Shown here: piece by piece, positions 1 to 8,095 of the stretch
How positions within the stretch are numbered: position 1 is the stretch's first letter
Layout: each line of letters begins with the position of its first letter
NCBI GenBank assembly: GCA_002407045.1
Contig: DHKB01000011.1
Location: forward strand, 52,001-116,000
DNA: 64,000 bases
Direction of reading: 5' to 3'
Source: Candidatus Bruticola papionis
GTDB lineage: Bacteria; Vulcanimicrobiota; Xenobia; Xenobiales; Xenobiaceae
Position numbers and translations under genes: made by a program
Notes under the pieces: generated by a model
Databases searched by the model: none
What the model was told of the DNA's origin: nothing
Seen by the model: the letters and a program-made list of their open reading frames with translations, nothing else

Positions 1-104
1 TCATATTCCACTAAAGCAATGTGAAAAAAACCTGCCAAAGCCAATCCCAAGGCCTGTCCGCCAGCTCCGGCGCAAATTTCTACACAAGTTAAAGGCTTTA
101 GCAA
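1..104 (-). CDS. DNA (cytosine-5)-methyltransferase, 5' end only
   Basis: The minus strand reads into the left edge with a frame containing the residues CVEICAGAGGQALGLALAGF and then HIALVEY. This is the first motif (SAM-binding, FAGxGG type) of C5-cytosine DNA methyltransferases (Dcm/HhaI family). The frame is closed upstream by a TAA near position 137 and contains no ATG, so a TTG at about 104 preceded by a weak AGAGA is the likeliest start. Only about 34 residues are present, so the target sequence and the presence of a partner restriction enzyme cannot be seen. Its start lies about 120 bp beyond the 3' end of a tRNA-Val gene, a common insertion point for mobile elements. Confidence 0.72.
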   Translation of the reverse strand, partial: MLKPLTCVEICAGAGGQALGLALAGFFHIALVEY

Positions 105-181
105 TTTAGTTAGTTCTCTTTCAAAGATTGTTTAATACCGCTACATGATACTAAAAATATGCTCTATGTCAAAAAAAATAT

Positions 182-214
182 AAAAAAAAGACCCTAACCA
201 CTAGAGTTAAGATC
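182..214 (-). terminator. Rho-independent terminator after tRNA-Val
   Basis: Read on the minus strand, GATCTTAAC pairs with GTTAGGGTC (two G-U pairs) and is followed by eight T. It sits just after the CCA end of the tRNA-Val gene and would end the three-tRNA transcript. Confidence 0.6.
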
Positions 215-222
215 CTATCCTA

Positions 223-299
223 TGGTGGACGAGAACGGACTCGAACCGCCGACCCCCTGCTTGTAAGGCAGGTGCTCTAACCAACTGAGCTACTCGTCC
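223..299 (-). tRNA. tRNA-Val (anticodon TAC)
   Basis: The cloverleaf is complete: acceptor stem GGACGAG/CTCGTCC, D-arm GCTCAGTTGGTTAGAGC, anticodon loop CTTACAA giving TAC, T-arm with GGTTCGAGTCC, and an encoded CCA tail. It is the last of three minus-strand tRNA genes with short spacers, probably one transcript. Confidence 0.95.
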
Positions 300-392
300 A
301 AAAAAAAGAGAAGCTTCTCAGTAAACGCTGTTTAACTAAATCAGCCTCTCATTCTATTTAACCGCCTTCCCTATGAAGGACAGTGTTTTAAG

Positions 393-469
393 TGGTAGCC
401 CGGACGGGAATCGAACCCGTGATCTCCGGCTTGAAAGGCCAGCGTCCTAAACCGCTAGACCACCGGGCC
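393..469 (-). tRNA. tRNA-Glu (anticodon TTC)
   Basis: Acceptor GGCCCGG/CCGGGCT with a terminal G-U pair, D-arm GTCTAGCGGTTTAGGAC, anticodon loop CTTTCAA giving TTC, T-arm with GGTTCGATTCC, and encoded CCA. It is the middle member of the Val/Glu/Met tRNA cluster. Confidence 0.95.
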
Positions 470-501
470 ATGTACACTTTTTCTGAACACCGAGGGGGTC
501 T

Positions 502-577
502 TGGTGGGCCCACCTGGATTCGAACCAGGGACCAATTAGTTATGAGCCAACTGCTCTAACCGCTGAGCTATGGGCCC
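502..577 (-). tRNA. tRNA-Met (anticodon CAT)
   Basis: Acceptor GGGCCCA/TGGGCCC, D-arm GCTCAGCGGTTAGAGC, anticodon loop CTCATAA giving CAT, and encoded CCA. The normal acceptor pairing and single-base discriminator argue against initiator tRNA. A CAT anticodon also occurs in tRNA-Ile that is later modified to lysidine, so elongator Met is the more likely but not the only reading. Confidence 0.9.
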
Positions 578-728
578 GAACTCCTCTGGCTCCGCTAATA
601 TACCACCCCGGCCCAAATAATGCAATACCCTTTTAGAAAAAAGCTTAACTTTTTTTCACGATATTTACGCTAAGCCTAATTTTCCTACACAGCGTTGTTG
701 TTCTTACCGTATCTAGCTTTTAACCAGC

Positions 729-2024
729 CTAAAAATTAATATAAAGCTGAGCGCTTTGTAGTGCCGACAAATGGTTTTCTAAGCCGAAATAAGTTTCACA
801 AGCGCGGGAAATTTGTTTAAGCTTATAGCAACGCTTCTGAGCTACAAAAACATAAAAGCGCCATAAACTGCGATGCTTGTCACGTAACACGTTAACTTCC
901 GGCAAGTGCAAAGAAGCTAGTGAGCGCGGCTCTTCTGGCCCTATCTTTACCAAAACTTCAGCTTCTTTTAATTGCATATTAGCTGAAGGGCAGTAGACAA
1001 TAAGTTCTCCGGGCTCAAGTCCAAGCTCAGTAGTAAGTTTTTCTTCAGCTTCTTTGCGCAATTCAGCTTTGTTATGAAAGCGATCTACCAGCTGAGCTTC
1101 TTTTTCATAGCCAATGCGCCTAGTTAAAACGTAAGCGCGTTTATAAATCTTGCGCGAACTGAAAGCTTTTAATACTCTGGCTACTAAAGGATCATCGCCA
1201 AAGTGCCACTCAATATAAGCTAAAAGACGCTCATCACCCAAAGGTAAAATGTCTTTAAGCTTTAAGCCAAGCTCTAGAGCGCGTTCTACAATTCTGGAAA
1301 TCATAGCCCCAGAAGCAGTCTTGGTATGATGAAAGAAAACGCGTTCAGTCAAAAAGTAGCGTAAACGCAATAAGTTAATAACTTCGGAAACTAGATCTTC
1401 TCTAACTACGCCATTTTTCTGGCAGTCTAGATATAAATGGCTGCCATCGGTACGTAAGCTGCGTATAATGCGTTTGTCATATTTTTGCGAAAGGCCGCAA
1501 AAGAAAGCGTCGCGAGCCAAATAATCTAAAAGATCGGCACAAAACATGCCGCTAATAAGTTCACTTTGCCAAGCTTTATCAGCTTGGCCGCAGAGAATAT
1601 TTTTTACAGGCTCAGCTATATTCAGCTTATGCAATACTTTACCTAATTCGGTGCGCTTATTAAAAAATAGCTCAAAACGCTCCGGTGAATCGTGGCGACT
1701 GAAAATACGCCGCTCGTCTTCTACAGTATGGCCAAAGGGAATATGGCCTATATCATGCAAAAGAGCAGCCGCACCCACAGCCAGCTTTTCGGAACCGCTT
1801 ATCTTGGTACCAAACTCTTCCAAAATTTTTAAAAGAGTAAGGGCAAGATGACAAGTACCTAAGCTATGCTCAAAGCGAGTGTGAACTGCTCCAGGATAAA
1901 CAAGAGAAGCTGTACCTAATTGCTTTATGCCTCGAAGCCTTTGCATTTGGGCTGTATCTATAAGCTCAATTAGCTCATCAGGCAGAAAAATATCTTCGTG
2001 TACAGGATCTCTAAATATTTTCAA
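729..2024 (-). CDS. HD-domain phosphohydrolase (dNTPase/SAMHD1-like)
   Basis: This 431-residue protein belongs to the HD superfamily that hydrolyses nucleotides or nucleotide-like phosphoesters in the cytosol. The N-terminal IFRDPVHEDI and the metal ligands H53, H90-D91 and nearby H94/H99 (FEHSLGTCH, LLHDIGHIPFGH) are visible. They match the YwfO/SAMHD1-like branch more closely than short HD hydrolases. No transmembrane segment or signal peptide is seen. Translation appears to begin at a TTG three bases after the stop of the upstream acidic gene, so the two are probably one transcript and translationally coupled. The substrate, whether dNTP or a signalling nucleotide, cannot be inferred from sequence alone. 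Confidence 0.85.
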   Translation of the reverse strand: MKIFRDPVHEDIFLPDELIELIDTAQMQRLRGIKQLGTASLVYPGAVHTRFEHSLGTCHLALTLLKILEEFGTKISGSEKLAVGAAALLHDIGHIPFGHTVEDERRIFSRHDSPERFELFFNKRTELGKVLHKLNIAEPVKNILCGQADKAWQSELISGMFCADLLDYLARDAFFCGLSQKYDKRIIRSLRTDGSHLYLDCQKNGVVREDLVSEVINLLRLRYFLTERVFFHHTKTASGAMISRIVERALELGLKLKDILPLGDERLLAYIEWHFGDDPLVARVLKAFSSRKIYKRAYVLTRRIGYEKEAQLVDRFHNKAELRKEAEEKLTTELGLEPGELIVYCPSANMQLKEAEVLVKIGPEEPRSLASLHLPEVNVLRDKHRSLWRFYVFVAQKRCYKLKQISRACETYFGLENHLSALQSAQLYINF

Positions 2025-2027
2025 AGC

Positions 2028-2507
2028 TTATTCTTCGTCTTCTCCGTCATCTTCTTCGCTGAGTTCACCAGAATAGACGGACACTTCACGGATCATGCAA
2101 TCTAACTGGGCCGCACTAAGCTGGCTGACTGGACAAGCAGCTTGTAAGATAACATATTCACAACCGTCGCCCTTGCTAATCATTAAGCGGCTATAAATAA
2201 GATTCTGGTCGCAGAAGCGCAATAATTCAGCAGGATCCAAATCTTCAGTGTATTCGCCAATTTCGGCTTCCACTACTACAGCTTCAGCTTCATGGTACAT
2301 AGCGTCGTCGATATCGACCATGAAAACGTCTACTTCAGGCTGATCATCCTGATAAACGCGGAAAACATTTTCTTCCGGAATCCATTCGGCTTCCATGTGC
2401 TCATCATGATACTTAGCGTAGACAATGAGCTCATCCATTAAATTATTAAGATATTCTGGGGCCTCTAAAGACTCTTCTTCAGGATTTACAGCTTCAGGAT
2501 CGGTCAT
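2028..2507 (-). CDS. Acidic YbjN-like protein of unknown function
   Basis: This soluble protein of about 159 residues is very rich in Asp and Glu and ends in an acidic tail. The pattern from about residue 70 onward (a segment with LLRFCDQNLIYSRL, later SQLSAAQLDCMIREV) resembles the YbjN/secretion-chaperone-like fold. That fold is known in bacteria mostly as small adaptor or chaperone proteins. I chose the ATG at 2507 because an AGGAG lies 10 bases before it; a longer frame adds 13 residues without a ribosome-binding site. It ends 3 bp before the HD phosphohydrolase and may regulate or chaperone it, but that is inference from position. Confidence 0.55.
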   Translation of the reverse strand: MTDPEAVNPEEESLEAPEYLNNLMDELIVYAKYHDEHMEAEWIPEENVFRVYQDDQPEVDVFMVDIDDAMYHEAEAVVVEAEIGEYTEDLDPAELLRFCDQNLIYSRLMISKGDGCEYVILQAACPVSQLSAAQLDCMIREVSVYSGELSEEDDGEDEE

Positions 2508-2626
2508 AAGAAAAAAACTCCTAAATATAGGCGGAAGTTTACCCAAAAAGGCTCCGCCTTTGACAAAATTGTGCCGTTCCTAGTTCTCTTAGGGGTGCTC
2601 TTTCACCTTTTATAGCACGCTAACAG

Positions 2627-2670
2627 AAAAAGGCTGCTGCCGAGAAATAAGATAACTCGGCAACAGCCTT
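2627..2670 (-). terminator. Terminator of nuclease paralogue 1
   Basis: The 13-base arms GGCTGTTGCCGAG and CTCGGCAGCAGCC pair with one G-U and are followed by TTTTT on the minus strand, about 55 bp past the stop codon. Confidence 0.8.
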
Positions 2671-2726
2671 CCATAAGCTATAAAGTTTCGATCCGCTGCG
2701 GCAGCAACAAACCGAAACTTAATTGC

Positions 2727-3806
2727 TTACTTGTCGAGACCCTGAGGGGCGAAGTCGTTTTCAGCAGTCAAACGTACCGCTTCTTTGGTAATATCGCCGA
2801 TATTGCCAAAGTGTAAGTCGGTCATTTGTTCAAGCTGCTTCTGAGGAACCTGATAAACGCTGAATTTATCGGGATCGAAGCCGGAAATGCCTAAAGTGTG
2901 ATCTCTTTCAATAATGTCTTTCTGAGAAAGTACAAAGGAAGCGCTCTTTAAGTTGCCGGTTTTCTCGTCAGCCCAAACTACAGTTTTGAAGAACTGCATA
3001 GGAATCTGCACGGGCTTCTTCATGGCTCCGTTATTGGTGAACTCAGGATCGTCTTTAGAGAAGATGGGGCCGGTGATTACGGTCATCTTCTGGCTACCGC
3101 CAGTGGCGCTGTCAAGGACATGGTTTTCCAAGTTTAACCATTCTTTTTGGTTTAAACCGGCATGCTGCAAGGTAGCGTTGCAATAGCTAAAAGTATCGTT
3201 ATTAGCTTGCTTGGCATCTTTACCCCAGCAAGGATCTAAGCGGCGCACCATGTGGCCCTTATCGATATCATTGTTCCTGTAAGCTTCGTTACCCAACTGA
3301 CATTCGCGGGGGATACGACCATCAAGTTGCCATTTGCCACTGCGGGGCAAGTCTTGGTGAGTAGCACCATCGATATTAGAAATGGTATAGAAGCACTGTT
3401 TGCGCTCACCATTCATAACGATGGAGAAGTGAGTATAGGGTAAAACATACTCGCCAGGCTTGTCGGTACGCATAGCCACTTTGTCTTTAATGGAACTGCC
3501 CAACTCGGGAAGAGGAAGCTCTTTGCCTAAGAAAGAGCTGTCATAACCGGCGCGATTGCGATACATGTTGACGCCGTCGCCTTGGACAGTGATGGGGCCC
3601 TCAGCCTTTTGAGCTTGAGCACTGGCGTGGCTCTTGAAAAGTCTGCCGGCGCTGGCAAAGGCTTGCTCGTTAGCGAAGTCTCTGTTGTCGTCATGGACGA
3701 ACACATCCTTACTGCTTCCTTGGAAGCCTTCGGGACGGCTGACAGAATTTTCAATCATCTGAGGATTGTTAAATAACGAGCTGCTAGAGATACTGTTAAT
3801 TCCCAT
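2727..3806 (-). CDS. DNA/RNA non-specific endonuclease, paralogue 1 of 6
   Basis: A nuclease of about 359 residues in the Serratia/NucA-type beta-beta-alpha-metal family, which cuts DNA and RNA with one Mg ion. The catalytic motif is IDKGHMVRRLDPCWG, and the metal-binding Asn lies in FSYCNATLQHAGLNQKEW. The frame can be extended 39 residues upstream. However, all paralogues start at MGxxSIS, and the ATG at 3806 has a GGAG nine bases before it, so that start is used. The N-terminal 60 residues (SVSRPEGFQGSSKDVFVHDD) are conserved across the array and are not a Sec signal. It is the most divergent member: AICNIDG is TISNIDG here, so one otherwise common Cys is missing. It ends in GLDK like paralogue 4. 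No immunity-like gene is adjacent. Confidence 0.9.
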   Translation of the reverse strand: MGINSISSSSLFNNPQMIENSVSRPEGFQGSSKDVFVHDDNRDFANEQAFASAGRLFKSHASAQAQKAEGPITVQGDGVNMYRNRAGYDSSFLGKELPLPELGSSIKDKVAMRTDKPGEYVLPYTHFSIVMNGERKQCFYTISNIDGATHQDLPRSGKWQLDGRIPRECQLGNEAYRNNDIDKGHMVRRLDPCWGKDAKQANNDTFSYCNATLQHAGLNQKEWLNLENHVLDSATGGSQKMTVITGPIFSKDDPEFTNNGAMKKPVQIPMQFFKTVVWADEKTGNLKSASFVLSQKDIIERDHTLGISGFDPDKFSVYQVPQKQLEQMTDLHFGNIGDITKEAVRLTAENDFAPQGLDK

Positions 3807-4260
3807 TTTTATCTGCTCCATTACCGAAGCCTGCTTCGCCTTAAAGCAGGCTAAATTCCTGATTATAAATGTCTTACATAGACAAAATATCTTCAGGCGT
3901 GACATGCTCCTTAAGCTCAGCAAAATTTGCTTAACTTAAGGCTTCTGAGATATTGACGAACCGCGCCTCCAAAACTTGAAAGCACAAGCTCTCTCTTAGT
4001 AGGTGATGTCCCACCTACATGCTGCTCAGCTTCGGCACTCCACTGTATGTAACTATACAAAGAAACACGCCGAGGCCAAGTAACATTTTACATAATCCCT
4101 CCCTCCCCTTTCTCCTAGATATTAGCAGTCAATTAGGCAAAAATATTCCTTTTTTGTGAACTTTTAGTTAACGTATAAAAAAAATGAGCCGTCTGCTGCA
4201 AAATATTTTTACAGCGCGGCCCAACTATATTTACCTAATATCTAGCCGAAATTGAGCATT
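3807..4260. other. Leader and gene-free stretch upstream of nuclease 1
   Basis: About 450 bp lie between paralogues 1 and 2 with no credible gene. On the minus strand near 4090-4125 there is a purine-rich GGGGAGGGAGGG followed by ATG-TAA, resembling the leader of paralogue 2 but without a coding frame behind it. A 7-bp hairpin (GTAGGTG/CACCTAC) occurs near 4000-4020. The segment TTTTTGCCTAATT near 4133-4150 is shared with the upstream region of paralogue 5. It could be a long untranslated leader or the remains of another paralogue. Confidence 0.4.
4177..4220 (-). terminator. Probable terminator of nuclease paralogue 2
   Basis: An imperfect stem (GCCG...CTG with CAG...CGGC) precedes a run of eight T on the minus strand, about 40 bp after the stop codon. 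Confidence 0.5.
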
Positions 4261-5349
4261 TTAGCTGAGTTTAGGAGCGTAATTGTTGTCAGCGCTTAAG
4301 CACATAGCGGTTGTGGTAATATCGCCGATATTGCCAAAGTGCAAATCGGTAAGGCGCTCGACTTCTTTCTGCGGCACTTGGTAAATTTTAAATTCACCGG
4401 GATCGAAGCCTTTGCCCTTATTCTTCTTAGCTTTAAAAAGAGAACCGTCGTTATTGATAATATCTTCCTGTGAGAGAATAAAGGAAGCACTCTTTAAAGT
4501 ACCTTTTTCATTCCAAACTACAGTTTTGAAGAACTTCAAGGGAATTTGGGTAGCTTCTTTCATAGTCCCCTTGTTATCGAACTTAGGATCATCATCAGCG
4601 AAAATAGGGCCAGTAATTACAGTCATTTTTTGACCGGAACCGCGAGCAGAATTTAAAACGTGATCTTCCAAACGCAGCCACTCTTTTTTATTGAGGCCGC
4701 CATGCTGTAAAGCAGAGTTGCAATAGCTGAAAGTATCTTCACTAGCCAATTTGGCATTTTGGCCCCAACATGGATCTAAGCGGCGCACCATATGGCCACG
4801 ATCTATGCCATTGCTATTATAAGCTTCATCGCCAAGCTGATATTGGCGAGGAATACGACCATCTAAAGTCCAGGCACCTTCACGTTTTACGCTGCGAGAA
4901 GCTCTGCCATCAATATTGCAAATGGCATAGAAGCATTGCTTGCGCTCTTTATTCATTACTACTGAATAGTTGGTGTAAGTAAGCTCACACTCACCGGGTT
5001 TGTCAGTGCGCATGGCTACTTTATTTTGAATAGAAGAGCCTAAGCCGGGCAAAGGAAGTTCTACGCCCAAGAAGGACTTGTCGTAACCATTACGCCCTTC
5101 AAACATGCTAACCGGCTCACCTTGCACAGAAACCAAAGAAGAAGCCGAATTGGTTTGTTGAGCTTCGCGGCCGCAGCTCTGGAAAAGACGACCGGCCTTA
5201 GCGAACTCTTGCTCTTTAGCAAATTGAGCGCTTTCGTCACGAACGAAAACATCCTTACCTGTACCCTGAAAACCTTCAGGACGGCTGATGCTATTCTCAG
5301 AAACCTGAGTGTTAATATACAAAGAATTGCCGGAAATGCTACCTATTCC
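4261..5349 (-). CDS. DNA/RNA non-specific endonuclease, paralogue 2 of 6
   Basis: A nuclease of about 362 residues with the full catalytic set: IDRGHMVRRLDPCWG and FSYCNSALQHGGLNKKEW. I place the start at the GTG at 5349 (GIGSISGNSLY). It has a GGAG nine bases upstream and lines up with the other paralogues; an ATG six codons further up would leave the GGAG inside the gene. The conserved N-terminal module (SISRPEGFQGTGKDVFVRD) is followed by a variable linker of about 20 residues and then the nuclease domain. The linker lacks the collagen-like insert of paralogue 5. An extra KAKKNKGKG-type basic insertion sits near the C-terminus. No signal peptide or membrane helix is visible. Confidence 0.9.
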   Translation of the reverse strand, partial: GIGSISGNSLYINTQVSENSISRPEGFQGTGKDVFVRDESAQFAKEQEFAKAGRLFQSCGREAQQTNSASSLVSVQGEPVSMFEGRNGYDKSFLGVELPLPGLGSSIQNKVAMRTDKPGECELTYTNYSVVMNKERKQCFYAICNIDGRASRSVKREGAWTLDGRIPRQYQLGDEAYNSNGIDRGHMVRRLDPCWGQNAKLASEDTFSYCNSALQHGGLNKKEWLRLEDHVLNSARGSGQKMTVITGPIFADDDPKFDNKGTMKEATQIPLKFFKTVVWNEKGTLKSASFILSQEDIINNDGSLFKAKKNKGKGFDPGEFKIYQVPQKEVERLTDLHFGNIGDITTTAMCLSADNNYAPKLS

Positions 5350-5420
5350 CACTGAAAATGGCTCCATAATCGTTCTCCCCTCCCTTTAATATTTATTACA
5401 AAAAAAGTCTCCACTTTTAG

Positions 5421-5455
5421 AAAAAGCTGCTCGACTCACAAAATCGAGCAGCTTT
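5421..5455 (-). terminator. Terminator of nuclease paralogue 3
   Basis: Perfect 12-bp arms AAAGCTGCTCGA/TCGAGCAGCTTT, with TTTTT following on the minus strand, lie about 25 bp after the stop codon. Confidence 0.8.
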
Positions 5456-5476
5456 CTACTTAGCTAAGACAAAATG

Positions 5477-6586
5477 CTAGCTTAACTTAGGAGCGTAATC
5501 GTTCTCAGCGGTCAAGCGCATAGGCTTTTCGGTGATGTCACCAATATTGCCAAAGTGCAAATCGGTCATTTGCTCGAGCTGCTTCTGAGGCACCTGGTAT
5601 ACGCTGAAGCGGCCAGGATCGACGCCCTTGCTCTTGAAGAGGGAGCGATCTTTATTGATGATGTCTTCCTGGGAAAGTACGAAAGAGGCGCTCTTGAGCT
5701 TACCGCCATCGTTCCAGACCACAGTCTTGAAGAACTTCATAGGGATCTGGGTAGCTTCTTTCATTCTGCCCTTGTTGTCAAACTTAGGATCGTTCTCAGA
5801 GAAGATCGGGCCAGTAATTACGGTAAGCTTCTGTTTCTCTTTACCAGTAGTGGCGCTGTCCAAAACGTGGTTCTCTAAGCAGAGCCATTCTTTCTGGTTC
5901 AAACCACCGTGTTGCAAGGTGGCATTGCAATAGCTGAAAGTATCACGGCTGGCGCGTAAAGGATCGTCGCCCCAGCAAGGATCTAAGCGGCGCACCATGT
6001 GGCCCTTATCGATATTGTTGCCGCCATAAGCTTCGTTGCCCAACTGATATTCACGAGGGATACGACCGTCGATAGTCCAGTTGCCATCACGCTTTACTTT
6101 TTGGTGGCTGTTGCCGTCGATATTGCAAATAGCGTAGAAACACTGTTTGCGCTCTTTATTCATTACTACGGAGTAGTTGGTATAAGTGAGCTCGCTCTTA
6201 CCAGGCTCATCGGTACGCATAGCCACTTTATCTTTAATAGAATCGCCCAAACCAGGCAAAGGAAGCTCTACGCCTAAGAAAGACTTGTCGTAGCCATTGC
6301 GGCCTTCAAACATGTTGACGCTCTCGATATCGACGCCGGAAGCGGCAGACATGATGTTGGTTTGCTGAGTCTCTTCAGGATTGGCTTGAGGCTGAGCCTC
6401 GCGCTGACAGCTTTGGAAAAGGCGACCGGCCTTAGCAAAATCCTGCTCTTTGACAAACTGAGCGTTATCATCGTGTACAAATACGTCTTTGCCAGTACCC
6501 TGGAAACCTTCAGGACGACGAATAGAGCTCTCAGAGATTTGAGTGTTAGTATATAAAGAACTACCAGAAATACTTCCGATACCCAT
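5477..6586 (-). CDS. DNA/RNA non-specific endonuclease, paralogue 3 of 6
   Basis: A 369-residue nuclease with IDKGHMVRRLDPCWG and FSYCNATLQHGGLNQKEW. The ATG at 6586 (MGIGSISGSSLYTNTQ) has AGGGG nine bases upstream. The frame also opens three codons earlier at a TTG, which I do not use. The linker between the N-terminal module and the nuclease domain is longer here and Gln-rich (QREAQPQANPEETQQTN). The Cys residues in KQC, DPC and SYC are kept, which would suit an extracytoplasmic, disulfide-stabilised enzyme, but no Sec signal is present. The upstream DNA carries the array's conserved promoter-like element. Confidence 0.9.
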   Translation of the reverse strand: MGIGSISGSSLYTNTQISESSIRRPEGFQGTGKDVFVHDDNAQFVKEQDFAKAGRLFQSCQREAQPQANPEETQQTNIMSAASGVDIESVNMFEGRNGYDKSFLGVELPLPGLGDSIKDKVAMRTDEPGKSELTYTNYSVVMNKERKQCFYAICNIDGNSHQKVKRDGNWTIDGRIPREYQLGNEAYGGNNIDKGHMVRRLDPCWGDDPLRASRDTFSYCNATLQHGGLNQKEWLCLENHVLDSATTGKEKQKLTVITGPIFSENDPKFDNKGRMKEATQIPMKFFKTVVWNDGGKLKSASFVLSQEDIINKDRSLFKSKGVDPGRFSVYQVPQKQLEQMTDLHFGNIGDITEKPMRLTAENDYAPKLS

Positions 6587-6637
6587 TGTGAACAACCCCT
6601 AGTTTTCTCCCCACCCCAGACCTTGTTTACCAGTAAA

Positions 6638-6681
6638 TACTACAGAATTTAAAATAGTATTTGTGCACAAAATTGTAACAA
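6638..6681 (-). promoter_or_regulatory. Conserved upstream element, nuclease paralogue 3
   Basis: On the minus strand this reads TTGTTACAATTTTGTGCA, about 10 bases, then TTTAAATTCTGTAGTA. The same arrangement occurs upstream of paralogues 4, 5 and 6. TAGTAT-like ends could be the -10 element, with a regulator site upstream. Confidence 0.5.
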
Positions 6682-6748
6682 GCTAGTCAAATTTCCATTT
6701 AAAACAGTATTTTTCAAGGTTGACGCTTCTACTTAAGTACTAATTTAT

Positions 6749-6793
6749 AAAAAAAGCGCCTTGCTCTTATTCATTTGAGAGCAAAAACGCTTT
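6749..6793 (-). terminator. Terminator of nuclease paralogue 4
   Basis: Nested arms AAAAGCG/CGCTTTT and TGCTCT/AGAGCA with an internal bulge, followed on the minus strand by a T-rich run. Confidence 0.65.
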
Positions 6794-6813
6794 TCCTCTA
6801 GACACTCAATAAG

Positions 6814-7896
6814 CTACTTATCTAAGCCCACAGGAGCATAATTATTTTCTGCAGTCAGACGCACGGCTTTTTTGCAAGTATCGCCTATATTGCCAAAATG
6901 CAAATCGGTAAGACGCTCGACCTCTTTTTGAGGTACTTGATAGACCTCGAAGCGATCGGGCTCGAAGCCGCCCTTAAGCTTAATAGTGTCATCTCCCTTA
7001 ATAATATCTTCTTGGGACAAGATGAAAGAAGCGCTCTTTAAATTGCCAGTTTTTTCGTCAGCCCAAACGACGGTTTTAAAGAATTTCATAGGAATCTGGG
7101 CCGGTTCTTTCATTTTGCCATTGTTATCAAACCAAGGATCGTTCTCGGAGAAGATAGGGCCAGTAATCACACTCATCTTCTGACCGTTAGCAGAATTAAG
7201 CACATGATCTTCTAAAGCGAGCCATTCGTCTTGGTTTAAACCGCCATGTTGTAAAGAAGCGTTGCAATAGCTGAAAGTGTCGCGGCTAGCTAATTCGGCA
7301 TTACTACCCCAGCAAGGGTCTAAACGGCGTACCATGTGACCTTTGTCGATATTGTTACGCTTGTAAGCTTCGTCGCCCAACTGGTATTCACGAGGAATAC
7401 GTCCATCTAAAGTCCAGTTGCCGGAACGCTTGACGGCGCGCTGGCTGTTGCCGTCAATATTGCAAATAGCGTAGAAGCACTGCTTGCGATCTTTATTCAT
7501 TACTACAGAGTAGTTGGTGTAAGTAAGCTCACATTCGCCAGGCTTATCGGTACGCATGGCCACTTTGTCTTTAATAGAAGCGCCTAATTGAGGTAAAGGA
7601 AGCTCGGTACCTAAGAAGTTTTTGTCATAGCCATTGCGGCCGTTGAACATGCTGACTTTGTCACCTTGAATTGTAACTACGCCAGAAGTGGAATCGGCTT
7701 GTTGAGATTCGCGATTTACACTTTGGAAAAGACGACCAGCTTTAGCAAAATCCTGGTCTTTAACAAACTGAGCATTGTCATCATGTACAAATACATCTTT
7801 GCCAGTGCCCTGGAAACCTTCAGGGCGGCTGATAGAACTCTCGGGAACTTGATTATTTATATATAAAGAGTTGCCAGAAATACTTCCGATACCCAC
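6814..7896 (-). CDS. DNA/RNA non-specific endonuclease, paralogue 4 of 6
   Basis: A 360-residue nuclease starting at a GTG (GIGSISGNSLYINNQ) with GGAG nine bases upstream. The catalytic motif is IDKGHMVRRLDPCWG and the metal-site Asn is in FSYCNASLQHGGLNQDEW. The N-terminal module is nearly identical to that of paralogue 3 (SISRPEGFQGTGKDVFVHDD). The C-terminus (NNYAPVGLDK) matches paralogue 1, whereas paralogues 2, 3 and 5 end in APKLS and paralogue 6 in APKLK. This hints at recombination among copies. No membrane segment, no Sec signal and no neighbouring inhibitor gene are visible. Confidence 0.9.
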   Translation of the reverse strand: MGIGSISGNSLYINNQVPESSISRPEGFQGTGKDVFVHDDNAQFVKDQDFAKAGRLFQSVNRESQQADSTSGVVTIQGDKVSMFNGRNGYDKNFLGTELPLPQLGASIKDKVAMRTDKPGECELTYTNYSVVMNKDRKQCFYAICNIDGNSQRAVKRSGNWTLDGRIPREYQLGDEAYKRNNIDKGHMVRRLDPCWGSNAELASRDTFSYCNASLQHGGLNQDEWLALEDHVLNSANGQKMSVITGPIFSENDPWFDNNGKMKEPAQIPMKFFKTVVWADEKTGNLKSASFILSQEDIIKGDDTIKLKGGFEPDRFEVYQVPQKEVERLTDLHFGNIGDTCKKAVRLTAENNYAPVGLDK

Positions 7897-7945
7897 AGTA
7901 GACTACTCCGTTTTTCTCCCCACCCCAAAACAATCTAACTCAATA

Positions 7946-7991
7946 GATACTACACAATTTAAATGGCTGGTTAGGCACAAAAATGTAACAA
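7946..7991 (-). promoter_or_regulatory. Conserved upstream element, nuclease paralogue 4
   Basis: The minus strand reads TTGTTACATTTTTGTGCC, then about 10 bases, then TTTAAATTGTGTAGTATC. It ends about 50 bp before the GTG start and is the best-preserved copy of the shared element. Confidence 0.5.
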
Positions 7992-8010
7992 AATTGACCG
8001 AAAAGAAAAT

Positions 8011-8052
8011 AAAAGCGCTCCGGCCCACAAATTAAAAGCCGAAGCGCTTTTT
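8011..8052 (-). terminator. Terminator of nuclease paralogue 5
   Basis: Arms AAAGCGCTTCGGC and GCCGGAGCGCTTT pair almost fully (one G-U) and end in a T-rich run on the minus strand. Confidence 0.8.
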
Positions 8053-8095
8053 AAGTGTATCAGTTGCTATGCAACTTCACACTAAACAAGAATTA

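Noticed and set aside
3807..3923. N-terminal extension of nuclease paralogue 1
   Set aside because: The other five paralogues start at MGxxSIS, and the GGAG fits the internal ATG, so the extra 39 codons are not coding.
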